Virus record (IMG/VR): IMGVR_UViG_3300036668_000173 | Location: 1-64,000 of that record | Source of the DNA: a virus | DNA: 64,000 nucleotides | Strand: one strand, 5' to 3' | Part shown: one piece after another, positions 50,162 through 58,242 of the stretch | Layout of the letters: every line of letters starts with the position of its first letter | How positions within the stretch are numbered: the stretch's first letter is position 1 | The notes under the pieces: model-generated | Database searches by the model: none | Told to the model about the DNA's origin: nothing | The model's input: the letters and a program-made list of their open reading frames with translations, nothing else | Made by a program: the position numbers and the translations under genes

Positions 50162-50893
50162 ATGTTAGATATAATTTCGTTTTCTTCTTTTGTGGCATTG
50201 CAGGAGGGTGTAGTAAACCCTGCAATGCTTGGCGATAAAGATATACAAAAATTAGATAAAATGTTAAAGAACCCTAGGGCAAGTGAAATAGAAAAAAGAG
50301 ACTCCTTGGCTAGTATACATGCCAAATATTTGCCCCTGATTACAAGTGTGATGAATAAGTTCCAATCTCAGGTCAAACGAGAAATGGGAAACCTACCAAA
50401 GGTAAAGTTTTTAGCAGGAACCAAGCCCTTCGAGTCTCTTATATCTAAAGTGATTTCCCGAGGAAAGAAAATATCAGAGATAAACGACCTAGTTCGTGGG
50501 GCAGTTCTATTTGACACCAAGGAACAAGCAGACGCCTTTGTTAAGAATTTCACTAGGAGAAACTCCTCTAATGTGGTAGAATATGAAGTGAAGGATAAGG
50601 GTTCAGACACTACGTATGGTTATTTTGGTTCTCACCATATAGGGCTCAATATTGATGGTATAATTGTTGAGCTACAAGTGATGACCCGAAAGCTTTGGAA
50701 TTACAAAGGCTCGGCACACGTTATTTACAACAATACCCGAGAAAAAAAGGGAGGCCCTAATAAGTTTGACATTTCTCAGTCTAAGAAAATCTTTGCTTTA
50801 GGGAATCGTCCCGGCTATGTAAAAGATGATTGGGATTTAAGTGAGCTAGAAGTTATTCTGGAAACTAACGATGAAGCACCGTTTCGATATTGA
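50162..50893 (+). CDS. RelA/SpoT-like domain protein with capsid-targeting-like N-terminus
   Basis: 243 residues. Starts MLDIISFSSFVALQEG, a hydrophobic leader ending at LQE, a possible gp21 site. The core (about 60-205) has the RelA/SpoT synthetase order: KPFESLISKVISRGKKISEINDLVRGAVLFDT (compare DlaGiRv), TTYGYFGSHHIGLNIDG (compare YrslH), VELQVMTRKLWN (compare EiQirT) and GSAHVIYN. In the family this fold makes (p)ppGpp or related alarmones, or modifies tRNA ends by pyrophosphorylation. The N-terminal metal and ATP sites are not certain, so activity is inferred only. Confidence 0.6.
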   Translation: MLDIISFSSFVALQEGVVNPAMLGDKDIQKLDKMLKNPRASEIEKRDSLASIHAKYLPLITSVMNKFQSQVKREMGNLPKVKFLAGTKPFESLISKVISRGKKISEINDLVRGAVLFDTKEQADAFVKNFTRRNSSNVVEYEVKDKGSDTTYGYFGSHHIGLNIDGIIVELQVMTRKLWNYKGSAHVIYNNTREKKGGPNKFDISQSKKIFALGNRPGYVKDDWDLSELEVILETNDEAPFRY

Positions 50894-51254
50894 TAAATTA
50901 AGTTATGTTGCCGAATTTGTCGGTGATCATGAGTTCATATTTTATGTAGATGTGGTTGAGTCAAAAATAAACCCCTATGTTATGTCTAAGGAGTGTTTAA
51001 GTTTTGGAGATGTGTCTCCCTTAAAGATTTTTAGTAAGATTGACTCTAAGGATGTCTTTAAGATTAAAAGTCACTTGGCTAAATTTATAGATAGCGTCTT
51101 AAGTCGATATGATCCTTATTACTTCTTCTATCGAGCAAACGAGGATCATAAGCGCTCGGTGTACTACAAATTCGGTCTTTACATTGCAAAAAAATACGGC
51201 TATAATATGTATGTAGATGACGTATTGGGTAAATTTAGTTTTTATAAGAGTTAA
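50871..51254 (+). CDS. Protein of unknown function in the internal-protein cluster
   Basis: 127 residues, starting inside the end of the RelA/SpoT-like gene (23-base overlap). Aromatic- and Lys-rich (YDPYYFFYRANEDHKRSVYYKFGLYIAKKYGYNMY). No capsid-targeting leader and no recognised domain. The C-terminal segment recalls the conserved tails of small cyanophage proteins with a HKRxxYY pattern. Translational coupling suggests a partner of the upstream protein. Confidence 0.65.
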   Translation: MKHRFDIDKLSYVAEFVGDHEFIFYVDVVESKINPYVMSKECLSFGDVSPLKIFSKIDSKDVFKIKSHLAKFIDSVLSRYDPYYFFYRANEDHKRSVYYKFGLYIAKKYGYNMYVDDVLGKFSFYKS

Positions 51255-51256
51255 AT

Positions 51257-51700
51257 ATGAATGTTCATGTGACTGGTGGGAACAAACTTCAAAAAGAAAT
51301 TGCTCGTCAATTATGCGAATTCTTCAAGGCTAAGTACCTCAGTAAGTTCAAAACAATACGGATAGACATTTCTATTGAAAAAAATCTAGCCGAAGATTGT
51401 GGCTGTGATGGAGCTTGTACGCCCATTGGTGGAAATCGTGGTCGAGAGTTTGAAATAGAAATTGATCGTGATTTGTCTTTGATTCAGTTTATGAAAACAT
51501 TAACGCATGAGCTTACTCATGTTCGTCAATATGTGACAGGCGATATGGTAGAGGTCAAAGGTAAAGAGCCGAAGACGTTATGGAAAGGAAAGGACTACTC
51601 TAAGGTTTCGTATTCAAAGCAACCATGGGAGCGTCAGGCGTTTCGACTTCAAGAAAGTTTGTACCTAGAATTTTTAGCGAGTACTCCGTCAATCAAATAA
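51257..51700 (+). CDS. SprT/zincin-like metallopeptidase
   Basis: 147 residues. Zinc motif HELTH (84-88) in FMKTLTHELTHVRQYV, followed by a later WERQAFRLQESL helix that could supply a third ligand. Residues 48-54 form CGCDGAC. Small HEXXH proteins of this kind resemble SprT-like proteases or phage-encoded metallopeptidases. Gap of two bases from the upstream gene. Substrate unknown. Confidence 0.7.
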   Translation: MNVHVTGGNKLQKEIARQLCEFFKAKYLSKFKTIRIDISIEKNLAEDCGCDGACTPIGGNRGREFEIEIDRDLSLIQFMKTLTHELTHVRQYVTGDMVEVKGKEPKTLWKGKDYSKVSYSKQPWERQAFRLQESLYLEFLASTPSIK

Positions 51701-51763
51701 AATTTCACTAAGAGACTAAGGTCAAAAGTGATAACTTTGTTTTTATAAGGAATAATTTTTGTT

Positions 51764-52243
51764 ATGAATATACCCCACCTTGAGAACGTCGCCAAAGAAA
51801 TAGCGAAGTCTCGTCATTCTGGAATGGTTGACTTGTTAGGCGTAGACTATTTCTCTGGTCATCTAACATCAGTTGCCAATGGCGTTTTAGGTGACTCAAT
51901 TCTTGTGGCAATCGCATATCTTCACGATGTAATAGAAGACACTGATATTTCACCCGCCAACCTCTCTAATGTATTAATAGCCTCATCCGATAATATGTAT
52001 GACGCATCTATCGTCAAGGATGTTGTCGATGCTGTCGTGGCTATGTCTAAGGTTTCAGGTGAGACCTATAACGAATACTTAGCGCGTGTCGCCTCTAATC
52101 CTTTATCAGTAAAAGTTAAGATAGCAGATATTATGAATAACATGGACGAATCACGTGGAATTATTTCTGATCACAAATTCGTTAGCAGAAGAGTTAAGTA
52201 CTCGGACGCATTAGTCTATCTACGTGGAATCGACTCGCAATAG
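51764..52243 (+). CDS. HD-domain phosphohydrolase resembling (p)ppGpp hydrolase (MESH1/SpoT type)
   Basis: 159 residues. HD pattern with His33 in FSGHLTSVA, His54-Asp55 in IAYLHDVIEDT (the HDxxED of RelA/SpoT hydrolases), and Asp122 in VKVKIADIMNNM. TYNEYLARVASNPLSVKVKIAD matches the Y-x-x-Y-x-x-R ... VK-AD region of MESH1 proteins. In that family the enzyme removes pyrophosphate from (p)ppGpp. It lies two genes after the RelA/SpoT-like protein, so phage control of alarmone is an attractive inference. Size is near that of MESH1 (about 180). Confidence 0.75.
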   Translation: MNIPHLENVAKEIAKSRHSGMVDLLGVDYFSGHLTSVANGVLGDSILVAIAYLHDVIEDTDISPANLSNVLIASSDNMYDASIVKDVVDAVVAMSKVSGETYNEYLARVASNPLSVKVKIADIMNNMDESRGIISDHKFVSRRVKYSDALVYLRGIDSQ

Positions 52244-52252
52244 GATTTAAAT

Positions 52253-52822
52253 ATGTTATTAAAACTGAGAATTTTATATAATTTATCTTTCATGTTGGTC
52301 TTGTTTGTGTTTTTATCGGTGGCAACTTACTCTATGATAAGACCAACTCCTCCTCAGGTTTTCAATGTTTCTAGTATTCAAACCTTTGATGCCCTTCCCT
52401 TGGTCACTGAAGTTATATACTATAAAAGGGATCCAATAAAAATCACAAAAAAAGACCTTGATTGCCTCGAAAAGAACATATACTACGAGGCAGGTGTAGA
52501 GAATAGAAATGGTAAGATCGCAGTTGCTCAGGTGACCTATAATCGCCTAAAGTCTGGGAAATGGGGGGACACCTTTTGTAAGGTGATATATGCGCCACAT
52601 CAATTTTCTTGGACTAAACAGCGTAAAAAGGAAAAGCCCAAAGGTGCGTTATGGGAAGAAAGTAAATCAGTCGCGAAAGAGTTCGTGAACGGAATCCGTA
52701 TACAATCCCTTAAAAACTCCATACACTATCATGCCACATGGATAGATGAGCCTCACTGGGCAGATGAAGAAAGAATAGTTAAGACCATTGGTCAACACGT
52801 CTTTTACAGTCAAATACGTTAG
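52253..52822 (+). CDS. Cell-wall hydrolase (SleB/CwlJ type) with N-terminal membrane anchor
   Basis: 189 residues. N-terminal transmembrane helix (about 8-27, LSFMLVLFVFLSVATYSM). The C-terminal part has the SleB/Hydrolase_2 signature: LEKNIYYEAGVENRNGKIAVAQVTYNRL, CKVIYAPHQFSWT, AKEFVNG, and ITYHATWIDEPHWA-like end. Such lytic transglycosylase-type enzymes cut peptidoglycan. Separate from the lysis cassette, so it may act in entry, in head-tail maturation, or as an auxiliary endolysin. Confidence 0.82.
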   Translation: MLLKLRILYNLSFMLVLFVFLSVATYSMIRPTPPQVFNVSSIQTFDALPLVTEVIYYKRDPIKITKKDLDCLEKNIYYEAGVENRNGKIAVAQVTYNRLKSGKWGDTFCKVIYAPHQFSWTKQRKKEKPKGALWEESKSVAKEFVNGIRIQSLKNSIHYHATWIDEPHWADEERIVKTIGQHVFYSQIR

Positions 52823-52832
52823 TACTAGTCGA

Positions 52833-52840
52833 AATAAATA
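52833..52840 (+). promoter_or_regulatory. Possible late promoter (AATAAATA)
   Basis: AATAAATA 28 bases upstream of a perfect late promoter; possible second start for the same unit. Confidence 0.3.
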
Positions 52841-52860
52841 CTACTCAAAAGTTTATTTTA

Positions 52861-52868
52861 TATAAATA
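52861..52868 (+). promoter_or_regulatory. Late promoter (TATAAATA) for the basic internal-protein gene
   Basis: Exact TATAAATA. 80 bases downstream is the start at 52949. In the leader, TATAAATT (52906-52913) lies in a 12-base loop between GAGGC and GCCTC (52900-52921), another weak promoter-in-loop arrangement. Confidence 0.75.
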
Positions 52869-52948
52869 TAAGTAATTGAATATAAACTTGTAACAGGCCG
52901 AGGCATATAAATTTTCGCCTCACTCCTAATGGGAAAGTATAAACTAGT

Positions 52949-53332
52949 ATGAAAACATTTAAAGAATTTTCGTTGGACGAACAACTATCAACCCAATCAA
53001 GGTTGAAGAAAAAGCAGTCGTTACGAAGAAATAAAGCTAAAATAAAACTAGGAAAACTAAGAGCATCAAGGAAGCTTGCATCTCAGGACGTGATCGCAAA
53101 ACGCGCCAGACGTGCCGCGAGAGCCTTTATGTTCAAGAGACTAGTAAAAGGTAAAACAAAAAACGAGTTGCCTTACTCATCACGTCAGACATATGAGAAA
53201 ATCATAGATCGTCGCAAGGGCGCCGTAGATAAATTAGCAAAACGCCTTATCCCTAAAATTAGAAAAGCCGAGATGCAACGTAAGTTAAATCGTCGTCAGG
53301 CTCAAAGTGGGAGCGTCGCCAAAAATGATTAA
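52949..53332 (+). CDS. Highly basic internal head protein candidate
   Basis: 127 residues. MKTFKEFSLDEQ is a capsid-targeting sequence with LDE before the expected cut. The rest is strongly basic (KKKQSLRRNKAKIKLGKLRASRK, RARRAARAFMFKRL, IRKAEMQRKLNRRQ) and helical, as expected for a DNA-associated core protein like T4 IP proteins. Driven by a late promoter and overlapping the next gene by eight bases. Confidence 0.75.
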   Translation: MKTFKEFSLDEQLSTQSRLKKKQSLRRNKAKIKLGKLRASRKLASQDVIAKRARRAARAFMFKRLVKGKTKNELPYSSRQTYEKIIDRRKGAVDKLAKRLIPKIRKAEMQRKLNRRQAQSGSVAKND

Positions 53333-54524
53333 ATCCTTTTCGGACTACCTACAAGAATCATCACGTGAAATTACGATCGTGCGTGGCGCATTTAATCCAC
53401 CCATAGAAGATCATGAAAAACTTTTCGAAGCCGCCTCTAAGCTATCGGGTGGTGGAAAGTATCGCATACATGCAACAAAACTATCAGGAACCCCTAAGGC
53501 TCCTTTGGTGTATGAAAATAAAATAAAGTACATGAGGAAAATGTTCCCACGACATGCCAGAGCTATCGTGTTAGATTCGCATACCTCGGTTCAATCCATT
53601 CTGTCTGATTTGTATAGTGAAGGTTATACGAAAGTTAACATTGTCACAGAGTCAAAAGATTCTAGGTCATACGAAGCGATGATCTCTAATTCAAATAGAA
53701 AAGAGACAAGACACGGGTTCTATAGTTTTTTACCTTCGGACATTCAGATCGTTTCTGTTCAGATGAACGAATCAAAAATTAAAAATATAACCGAATCTGT
53801 TGAGACCGAAAGCTTTCAAGATTTCTGTTCACTTCTACCTTCAACATTCAAAGAATCAAAAGACCTATACAATGACGTTCGTGTAGGCATGGGACTTTTA
53901 CCCATGAAAGATTTTAGAACTCACCTACGACTAGAAACTGTTTCGGATGTACGCGAATCGTATATCATGGGAAATTTATTTAATATCGGTGATGAAGTGG
54001 TGATCAAAGAGTCTAATAAAATCGGTAAGGTTGCGCTCTTAGGATCAAATTATGTTTTGATCGAAATGTCAGACGGTTCTAAGGTTCGTAAGTGGTTGGA
54101 GTCCATAGAACGAGTCGGAGAGTATGACGAATACGAAGAGATCAACGAGGCTTGGTTTAAAGATCTTTTAGATAAAGTGTCTAAGGTCACCAACCGTGGT
54201 GGGTATCGAGAAGCATCAAAAATTCTAAAGATGGTTGTTGACAAAAAGAAAAAAGATGGAACTTTAAAACATCCGACTGGTTATTATGCAATGAGAATTG
54301 CAAAACAGTTCAAGGGTAACATAAACCCACAAGAATTGTTAAAGATGATCAGCGAAGAAGAAGAGCGTCCTGTGGGAACTACAGGAGTATTGAAAACTGC
54401 AGACTACAAAATTTCACCTACTACGGGTCGAAAGGTTCGCGCACACACCATCAATTTGAATAGAAAAGTAATTAAACCATCGACGAAGATAGAATCATTT
54501 TCTTCGTTCAACACAAAACAATAA
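53325..54524 (+). CDS. Nucleotidyltransferase-fold internal head protein candidate
   Basis: 399 residues from the ATG at 53325 (GGGAG 12 bases upstream; an in-frame GTG at 53307 is rejected). MIKSFSDYLQESS is a capsid-targeting leader with LQE. Residues 14-150 have a cytidylyltransferase-like fold: VRGAFNPPIEDHEKLFEAAS, a degenerate form of GxFxPxHxGH, then AIVLDSH and YTKVNIVTESKDSRSYEAM. A KOW/SH3-like segment (FNIGDEVVIKESNKIGKVALLGSNYVLIEM, about 223-255) and a C-terminal PVGTTGVLKTADYKISPTTGRKVRAH complete it. Annotated as cytitidyltransferase in cyanophages. The motif second His is missing, so activity is uncertain. Confidence 0.65.
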   Translation: MIKSFSDYLQESSREITIVRGAFNPPIEDHEKLFEAASKLSGGGKYRIHATKLSGTPKAPLVYENKIKYMRKMFPRHARAIVLDSHTSVQSILSDLYSEGYTKVNIVTESKDSRSYEAMISNSNRKETRHGFYSFLPSDIQIVSVQMNESKIKNITESVETESFQDFCSLLPSTFKESKDLYNDVRVGMGLLPMKDFRTHLRLETVSDVRESYIMGNLFNIGDEVVIKESNKIGKVALLGSNYVLIEMSDGSKVRKWLESIERVGEYDEYEEINEAWFKDLLDKVSKVTNRGGYREASKILKMVVDKKKKDGTLKHPTGYYAMRIAKQFKGNINPQELLKMISEEEERPVGTTGVLKTADYKISPTTGRKVRAHTINLNRKVIKPSTKIESFSSFNTKQ

Positions 54525-54542
54525 AAATAAGGAAGTTAAGTA

Positions 54543-55508
54543 ATGGACTTTTTCAAACTTAGAAACGAAGAACTCGGAAAGCATAACGAGGTCGGTACTC
54601 CAGAGGTGGTGGCAAAATTTAAGCGTGGTACCCCAGGGCAACTCTCTTCTCCCCCTGCTCGTCAACCCGCGCGTCGTGGTGACAAGCTCAATACAAAAAT
54701 GGGTAACTATACTAAAATTACACAAAAAGAAATTGGCGTAAAGAATAGTTTCTCTGAAGAGAAGAAGGATCCTTGTTGGAAAGGCTACAAGGCAATTGGC
54801 ATGAAGAAGAAGGGTGGTAAGTCTGTTCCTAACTGTGTTCCTGTCAAAGAGTATGTCGACGCAGATCTGAGTGAATCTATCATTCAAGAAATGCAGGGTG
54901 CCAACATGGATACTCGACAAGTTCATTCGCATTTAAAAAAGGGTGGCTGGTCTCTTACTCGAACTAGTGGTGGACATGACGTTTTTACACACCCAGATTC
55001 TGAGAATCATATTTCGGTGCCCCGTCACAAGCAACTAAAGGCTCCTTTGATTTTAGGAATTTTAAAGACAGCAAAAACCGCCAAACCGTCTAAGCCCACC
55101 AAACCCATTGAAGAGGCTAAAAAGGCGCCTAGTTATAATTTATACCATAAAGATTTTTCGGGCGCCATGCAACATGCATATGATCATGCAAAAACAAAGT
55201 ACGGCATAACAATTCATCCAGATGAGATTGATAACAAAGTTGCCATAGGCCCAAAAAAACCATCAAGTGGAAAAACAAATTCATATAGATTAAAGGGCGA
55301 CAAGGGGACTATACAAGTTCAGGTGGCAAACCTCGATAATAAAAGATATGAACTAAACATGTACAAAGAATCATTGGACAAGAAAGCGAATGTCGGAGAT
55401 TATGTTTCGGACTTCAAAAAATCAGATGCTCCACAGTTCAAGGGAAAGACTAAGAAAGAACGTCAGAAAATGGCAGTCGCGGCATTTTACTCTTCTAAGA
55501 AAGGGTAA
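54543..55508 (+). CDS. Internal head protein candidate containing a HicA-like domain
   Basis: 321 residues. N-terminal disordered basic part with QPARRGDKLN, as in Gp22, and DPCWKGYKAIGMKKKGGKSVPNCVP (77-101). Then SIIQE at 112-116, a possible gp21 site, and residues 122-176 fit the HicA mRNA-interferase pattern: RQVHSHLKKGGWSLTRTSGGHDVFTHP with catalytic-type His145, NHISVPRHKQLKAPLILGILK. The C-terminal part (about 200-321) contains a second small domain with lysine-rich tail. A HicB antitoxin gene is not adjacent. Packaging and delivery are inferred. Confidence 0.6.
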   Translation: MDFFKLRNEELGKHNEVGTPEVVAKFKRGTPGQLSSPPARQPARRGDKLNTKMGNYTKITQKEIGVKNSFSEEKKDPCWKGYKAIGMKKKGGKSVPNCVPVKEYVDADLSESIIQEMQGANMDTRQVHSHLKKGGWSLTRTSGGHDVFTHPDSENHISVPRHKQLKAPLILGILKTAKTAKPSKPTKPIEEAKKAPSYNLYHKDFSGAMQHAYDHAKTKYGITIHPDEIDNKVAIGPKKPSSGKTNSYRLKGDKGTIQVQVANLDNKRYELNMYKESLDKKANVGDYVSDFKKSDAPQFKGKTKKERQKMAVAAFYSSKKG

Positions 55509-55529
55509 TACCATATTATGGCTCAGTAT

Positions 55530-55537
55530 AATAAATA
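55530..55537 (+). promoter_or_regulatory. Probable late promoter (AATAAATA)
   Basis: AATAAATA within TATAATAAATATAT, 36 bases ahead of the start at 55573. Confidence 0.5.
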
Positions 55538-55572
55538 TATACAGAATATATTCAACAATAAGGAATGCAATA

Positions 55573-55941
55573 ATGCCGTCAATATCAAATACCACAACTA
55601 GAACACAGTTGCAGGACTTGGAAAGAAAAATGGATCAACATATGACTCAAGCAAAAAACTCTGAGGGACGTATGCATCGTATTGAGGATAAGTTGGATCA
55701 GTTAGCCGAGGCGGTTATTTCTATTGCGCGAGCAGAAGAGAAAATTGCAATCCTAATGCAAGATACTAAAGATATAAAATTTTCATTGGCAGATACATCA
55801 CACAGGATACAACAAGTCGAGTTAGCCGCTCGTTCTAATGAATCAGATCTAAAGATACTAAACAAGTTCTTCTGGCTAATAGCAACAACATCAATAACAC
55901 TGGCTGGGACTGCGATCCTCATGGCCGTAGAAATTTTTTAA
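55573..55941 (+). CDS. Coiled-coil protein with C-terminal membrane anchor
   Basis: 122 residues from the ATG at 55573 with AAGGAATGC upstream; a long upstream extension of the frame overlaps the previous gene and is rejected. Heptad-rich helix (about 15-90: LERKMDQHMTQAKNSEGRMHRIEDKLDQLAEAV and so on) and a C-terminal hydrophobic helix (FFWLIATTSITLAGTAILMAVEIF). Resembles small phage virion or hydrolase-associated DUF1640/haemolysin XhlA-like membrane proteins. Might anchor to the host membrane after injection. Confidence 0.65.
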   Translation: MPSISNTTTRTQLQDLERKMDQHMTQAKNSEGRMHRIEDKLDQLAEAVISIARAEEKIAILMQDTKDIKFSLADTSHRIQQVELAARSNESDLKILNKFFWLIATTSITLAGTAILMAVEIF

Positions 55942-55956
55942 AGGAATAAATTCAAA

Positions 55957-57780
55957 ATGATGCAAGACGAAAAAACAAAAACCATAGCCGAAGCATACAA
56001 AACCATGAAGGAAGCCATCGAGATTGTTGCTCCTACTAAGTCTAAGGCTTCTTCGACCATGAAGAAAGACGACGGTGATGAAGACGACTATCGCGACGGT
56101 GACGAAGACTGCGAAGGCAACACCAAAGACCTAAAAGTAAAACAAAAGGGTAAAAAAGTTGTCAATGAGTTGTCAAAAAAGACTCTTGGTAATTATTCAA
56201 AAAGTGCTACATATGATTTAGTATCAAGATCAATTGCTCTTGGAAGTGCCTCTAGAGGTGACTCAGAAAAAGAGAAAGCCGATGCAAAACGTTTTGCAAA
56301 TAAAATCCCTAAACGATATAAAGGTATCAACAAGGTAACTGATCGTCTAACCAAAGAAGCATTTGATAAAGTTAAACCTGAAATGAAAACGAAAGATTTA
56401 GGGTATGTAAATATAGGTGGTGCTAGAGTCAAAGACACTCCAGAAGATAGATTAAAACATCATCAAAAAACGTTTCCGAATGCCAAAACATTACCTAAAG
56501 CTAATGAAGAATTAACAGGCGGTCAGAAAAAGATCGACAAGAACAAGAATGGCAAACTTGACGCTCAGGATTTTAAGATGCTTCGTAAAGAAGATACTGT
56601 AAACGAATTGTCAAAAAAGACTCTTGGATCTTACATTAAGAAGGCATCAGACTCTTCTGCCTATGATGCAAACATGCAAGGATACAAGTCAGGGCTGAAT
56701 CATTCAAAATTTAACAATTCAGAAGTTGGTAAGGTCGAGAAGAAACGCTCTAGTGGTATTTCAAAAGCAATTGGTCGTTTAACCCAAGAAGATACCGAAC
56801 AGTTAGACGAGTTATCTAAAGACACTTTGAAGTCGTATATTAAAAAAGGCACTAGGTCTGCAAATAGCCTCAGCAAGAGAGCAGACAAGTCATACGACAA
56901 ATCGCGTTACGCCTTTGCTCCTTCGTCTATTGACAAGCATGCAGAGAATTCGGCAAAATATGATGCAGATTCCAACAAGCGAAGAGTCGGGGTAGATAAA
57001 GCAAAGGGTCGTTTAACCCAAGAAGATACCGAGCAGTTAGATGAGTTGTCGAAAAAGACTCTTGTATCTTTTATTAAAGCTCGTGATAATGATTCAACTA
57101 AAATTAACGATTATGATAAAAGAAACAAAAGAAACAAAGGTGTTCAGACAGCTATAAATAAGTATTTGCAAAAAGATAAAAACAAAGCGATGATGACCAA
57201 AGAAGATACCGAGCAGTACGATCACGTAGAAGAGTCTTTGTCTGGGCCACAGGATCGTGAATGGATAGAAAAGATGGAAAGACACGAACGTCTACACGCC
57301 TATCACAAGCGTATGGGCAACCACGACGAAGCCGCGAAACACAAAGCGGAAGTCACTAAGCTCGAACGACACAAGGAAGAGTCTAATATGAAAGAATGGA
57401 CAAATGAATATCAATGGAATTGGGATGCAATCTCAGAAGCTTCTGAGAACGAAATTGACGATTTGATTGAGCAAATGAATGACGAAGAGTACGAGTCTTT
57501 TGTTGCAGAGTTTGATGAGTTGCAAGAAGGTAATAATATGTATCAGGCGTCGACTAATAGTAGACAACCTATGGACGCGAATGGTCGAGAGAAATTAAAG
57601 CCACGCGCTCAGGCAGATGCCGCGTTCTATGACGAGCACGAAAGAAATAAGACCGTGGTAGATTACCCAGGCAAGGTGAAGCCTACAAACAAGGTTCAAA
57701 GACAAGCAAAAGTTCGTGGTGGTGAAAACCGTAATCCCGAGCCCATGAAAACTTTGTCGGACTTCCGAAAGGGCGTATAA
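55957..57780 (+). CDS. Large repetitive internal/virion protein with EF-hand-like motif
   Basis: 607 residues, highly charged. The N-terminus contains KTIAEAYKTMKEAIE, with IAE as possible gp21 site. Four copies of ELSK-TL-SYIKKA begin at about residues 71, 217, 285 and 363, each followed by a spacer and RLTKE or RLTQED. Residues 194-206 (DKNKNGKLDAQDF) form a canonical EF-hand/dockerin calcium loop. The rest is low-complexity and acidic to mixed. Similar proteins occur near internal-protein genes of marine T4-like phages; role unknown, possibly a head core or host-interacting injected protein. Confidence 0.65.
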   Translation: MMQDEKTKTIAEAYKTMKEAIEIVAPTKSKASSTMKKDDGDEDDYRDGDEDCEGNTKDLKVKQKGKKVVNELSKKTLGNYSKSATYDLVSRSIALGSASRGDSEKEKADAKRFANKIPKRYKGINKVTDRLTKEAFDKVKPEMKTKDLGYVNIGGARVKDTPEDRLKHHQKTFPNAKTLPKANEELTGGQKKIDKNKNGKLDAQDFKMLRKEDTVNELSKKTLGSYIKKASDSSAYDANMQGYKSGLNHSKFNNSEVGKVEKKRSSGISKAIGRLTQEDTEQLDELSKDTLKSYIKKGTRSANSLSKRADKSYDKSRYAFAPSSIDKHAENSAKYDADSNKRRVGVDKAKGRLTQEDTEQLDELSKKTLVSFIKARDNDSTKINDYDKRNKRNKGVQTAINKYLQKDKNKAMMTKEDTEQYDHVEESLSGPQDREWIEKMERHERLHAYHKRMGNHDEAAKHKAEVTKLERHKEESNMKEWTNEYQWNWDAISEASENEIDDLIEQMNDEEYESFVAEFDELQEGNNMYQASTNSRQPMDANGREKLKPRAQADAAFYDEHERNKTVVDYPGKVKPTNKVQRQAKVRGGENRNPEPMKTLSDFRKGV

Positions 57781-57804
57781 GACAGTAATCTGATTGTGTA
57801 GATC

Positions 57805-57870
57805 TTAATCCTCTACCTTGGTCGTAATAAATAAAGCTATAACGACTAATACTTTAAGGTAGAGGATTAA
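57805..57870 (+). promoter_or_regulatory. Long hairpin with a late-promoter-like octamer in its loop
   Basis: TTAATCCTCTACCTT (57805-57819) pairs perfectly with AAGGTAGAGGATTAA (57856-57870). Inside, GTCGT (57821-57825) pairs with ACGAC (57842-57846), leaving a 16-base loop that contains AATAAATA (57826-57833). A weak TTT follows. Late-initiated RNA would lack the left arm. Confidence 0.75.
57826..57833 (+). promoter_or_regulatory. Probable late promoter (AATAAATA) in a hairpin loop
   Basis: AATAAATA followed by AAGC as at 5105. Start predicted near 57839, 35 bases before the next gene. Confidence 0.55.
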
Positions 57871-57873
57871 TTT

Positions 57874-58242
57874 ATGCATTTGTTTGATGAATTGAATGAA
57901 GAGAATTTTTTATTGTTCGCTTCTAAAAACTATAAGAACCCACAGTGTACAAACATACAAGAATTTTATGATGACGTGTATCGATTTAAGTACATCAAAA
58001 AACTATTAAGACGATACGAAAAGAACGGTGATCTACAAGAAAGGCTAATTCTAAATCATATGTTAATTTTGTATAACGTCTTTGATATAGAAAGCGCCAA
58101 CAAGATGATGTTCTATAAGATCAACTCTGAACACTGGCCAGCTCTAAAAACGTTTTTAATTTATTTGAACTTTATCAAAGAGAACGAATATGTTGAAATT
58201 CCTCTCGAAAACCAAGTTGTTGATGCCCTAAGGAAATTGTAA
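57874..58242 (+). CDS. Protein of unknown function (virion-region small protein)
   Basis: 122 residues, all-helical pattern (FDELNEENFLLFASKNYKNPQCTNIQEFYDDVYRFKYIKKLLRRYEKNGDLQERLILNHMLILYNVF). This set of features, including RYEKNGDLQERLILNH, recurs in T4-like marine phages as a conserved unnamed protein. Overlaps the next gene by one base. Expressed late according to the promoter at 57826. Confidence 0.7.
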   Translation: MHLFDELNEENFLLFASKNYKNPQCTNIQEFYDDVYRFKYIKKLLRRYEKNGDLQERLILNHMLILYNVFDIESANKMMFYKINSEHWPALKTFLIYLNFIKENEYVEIPLENQVVDALRKL

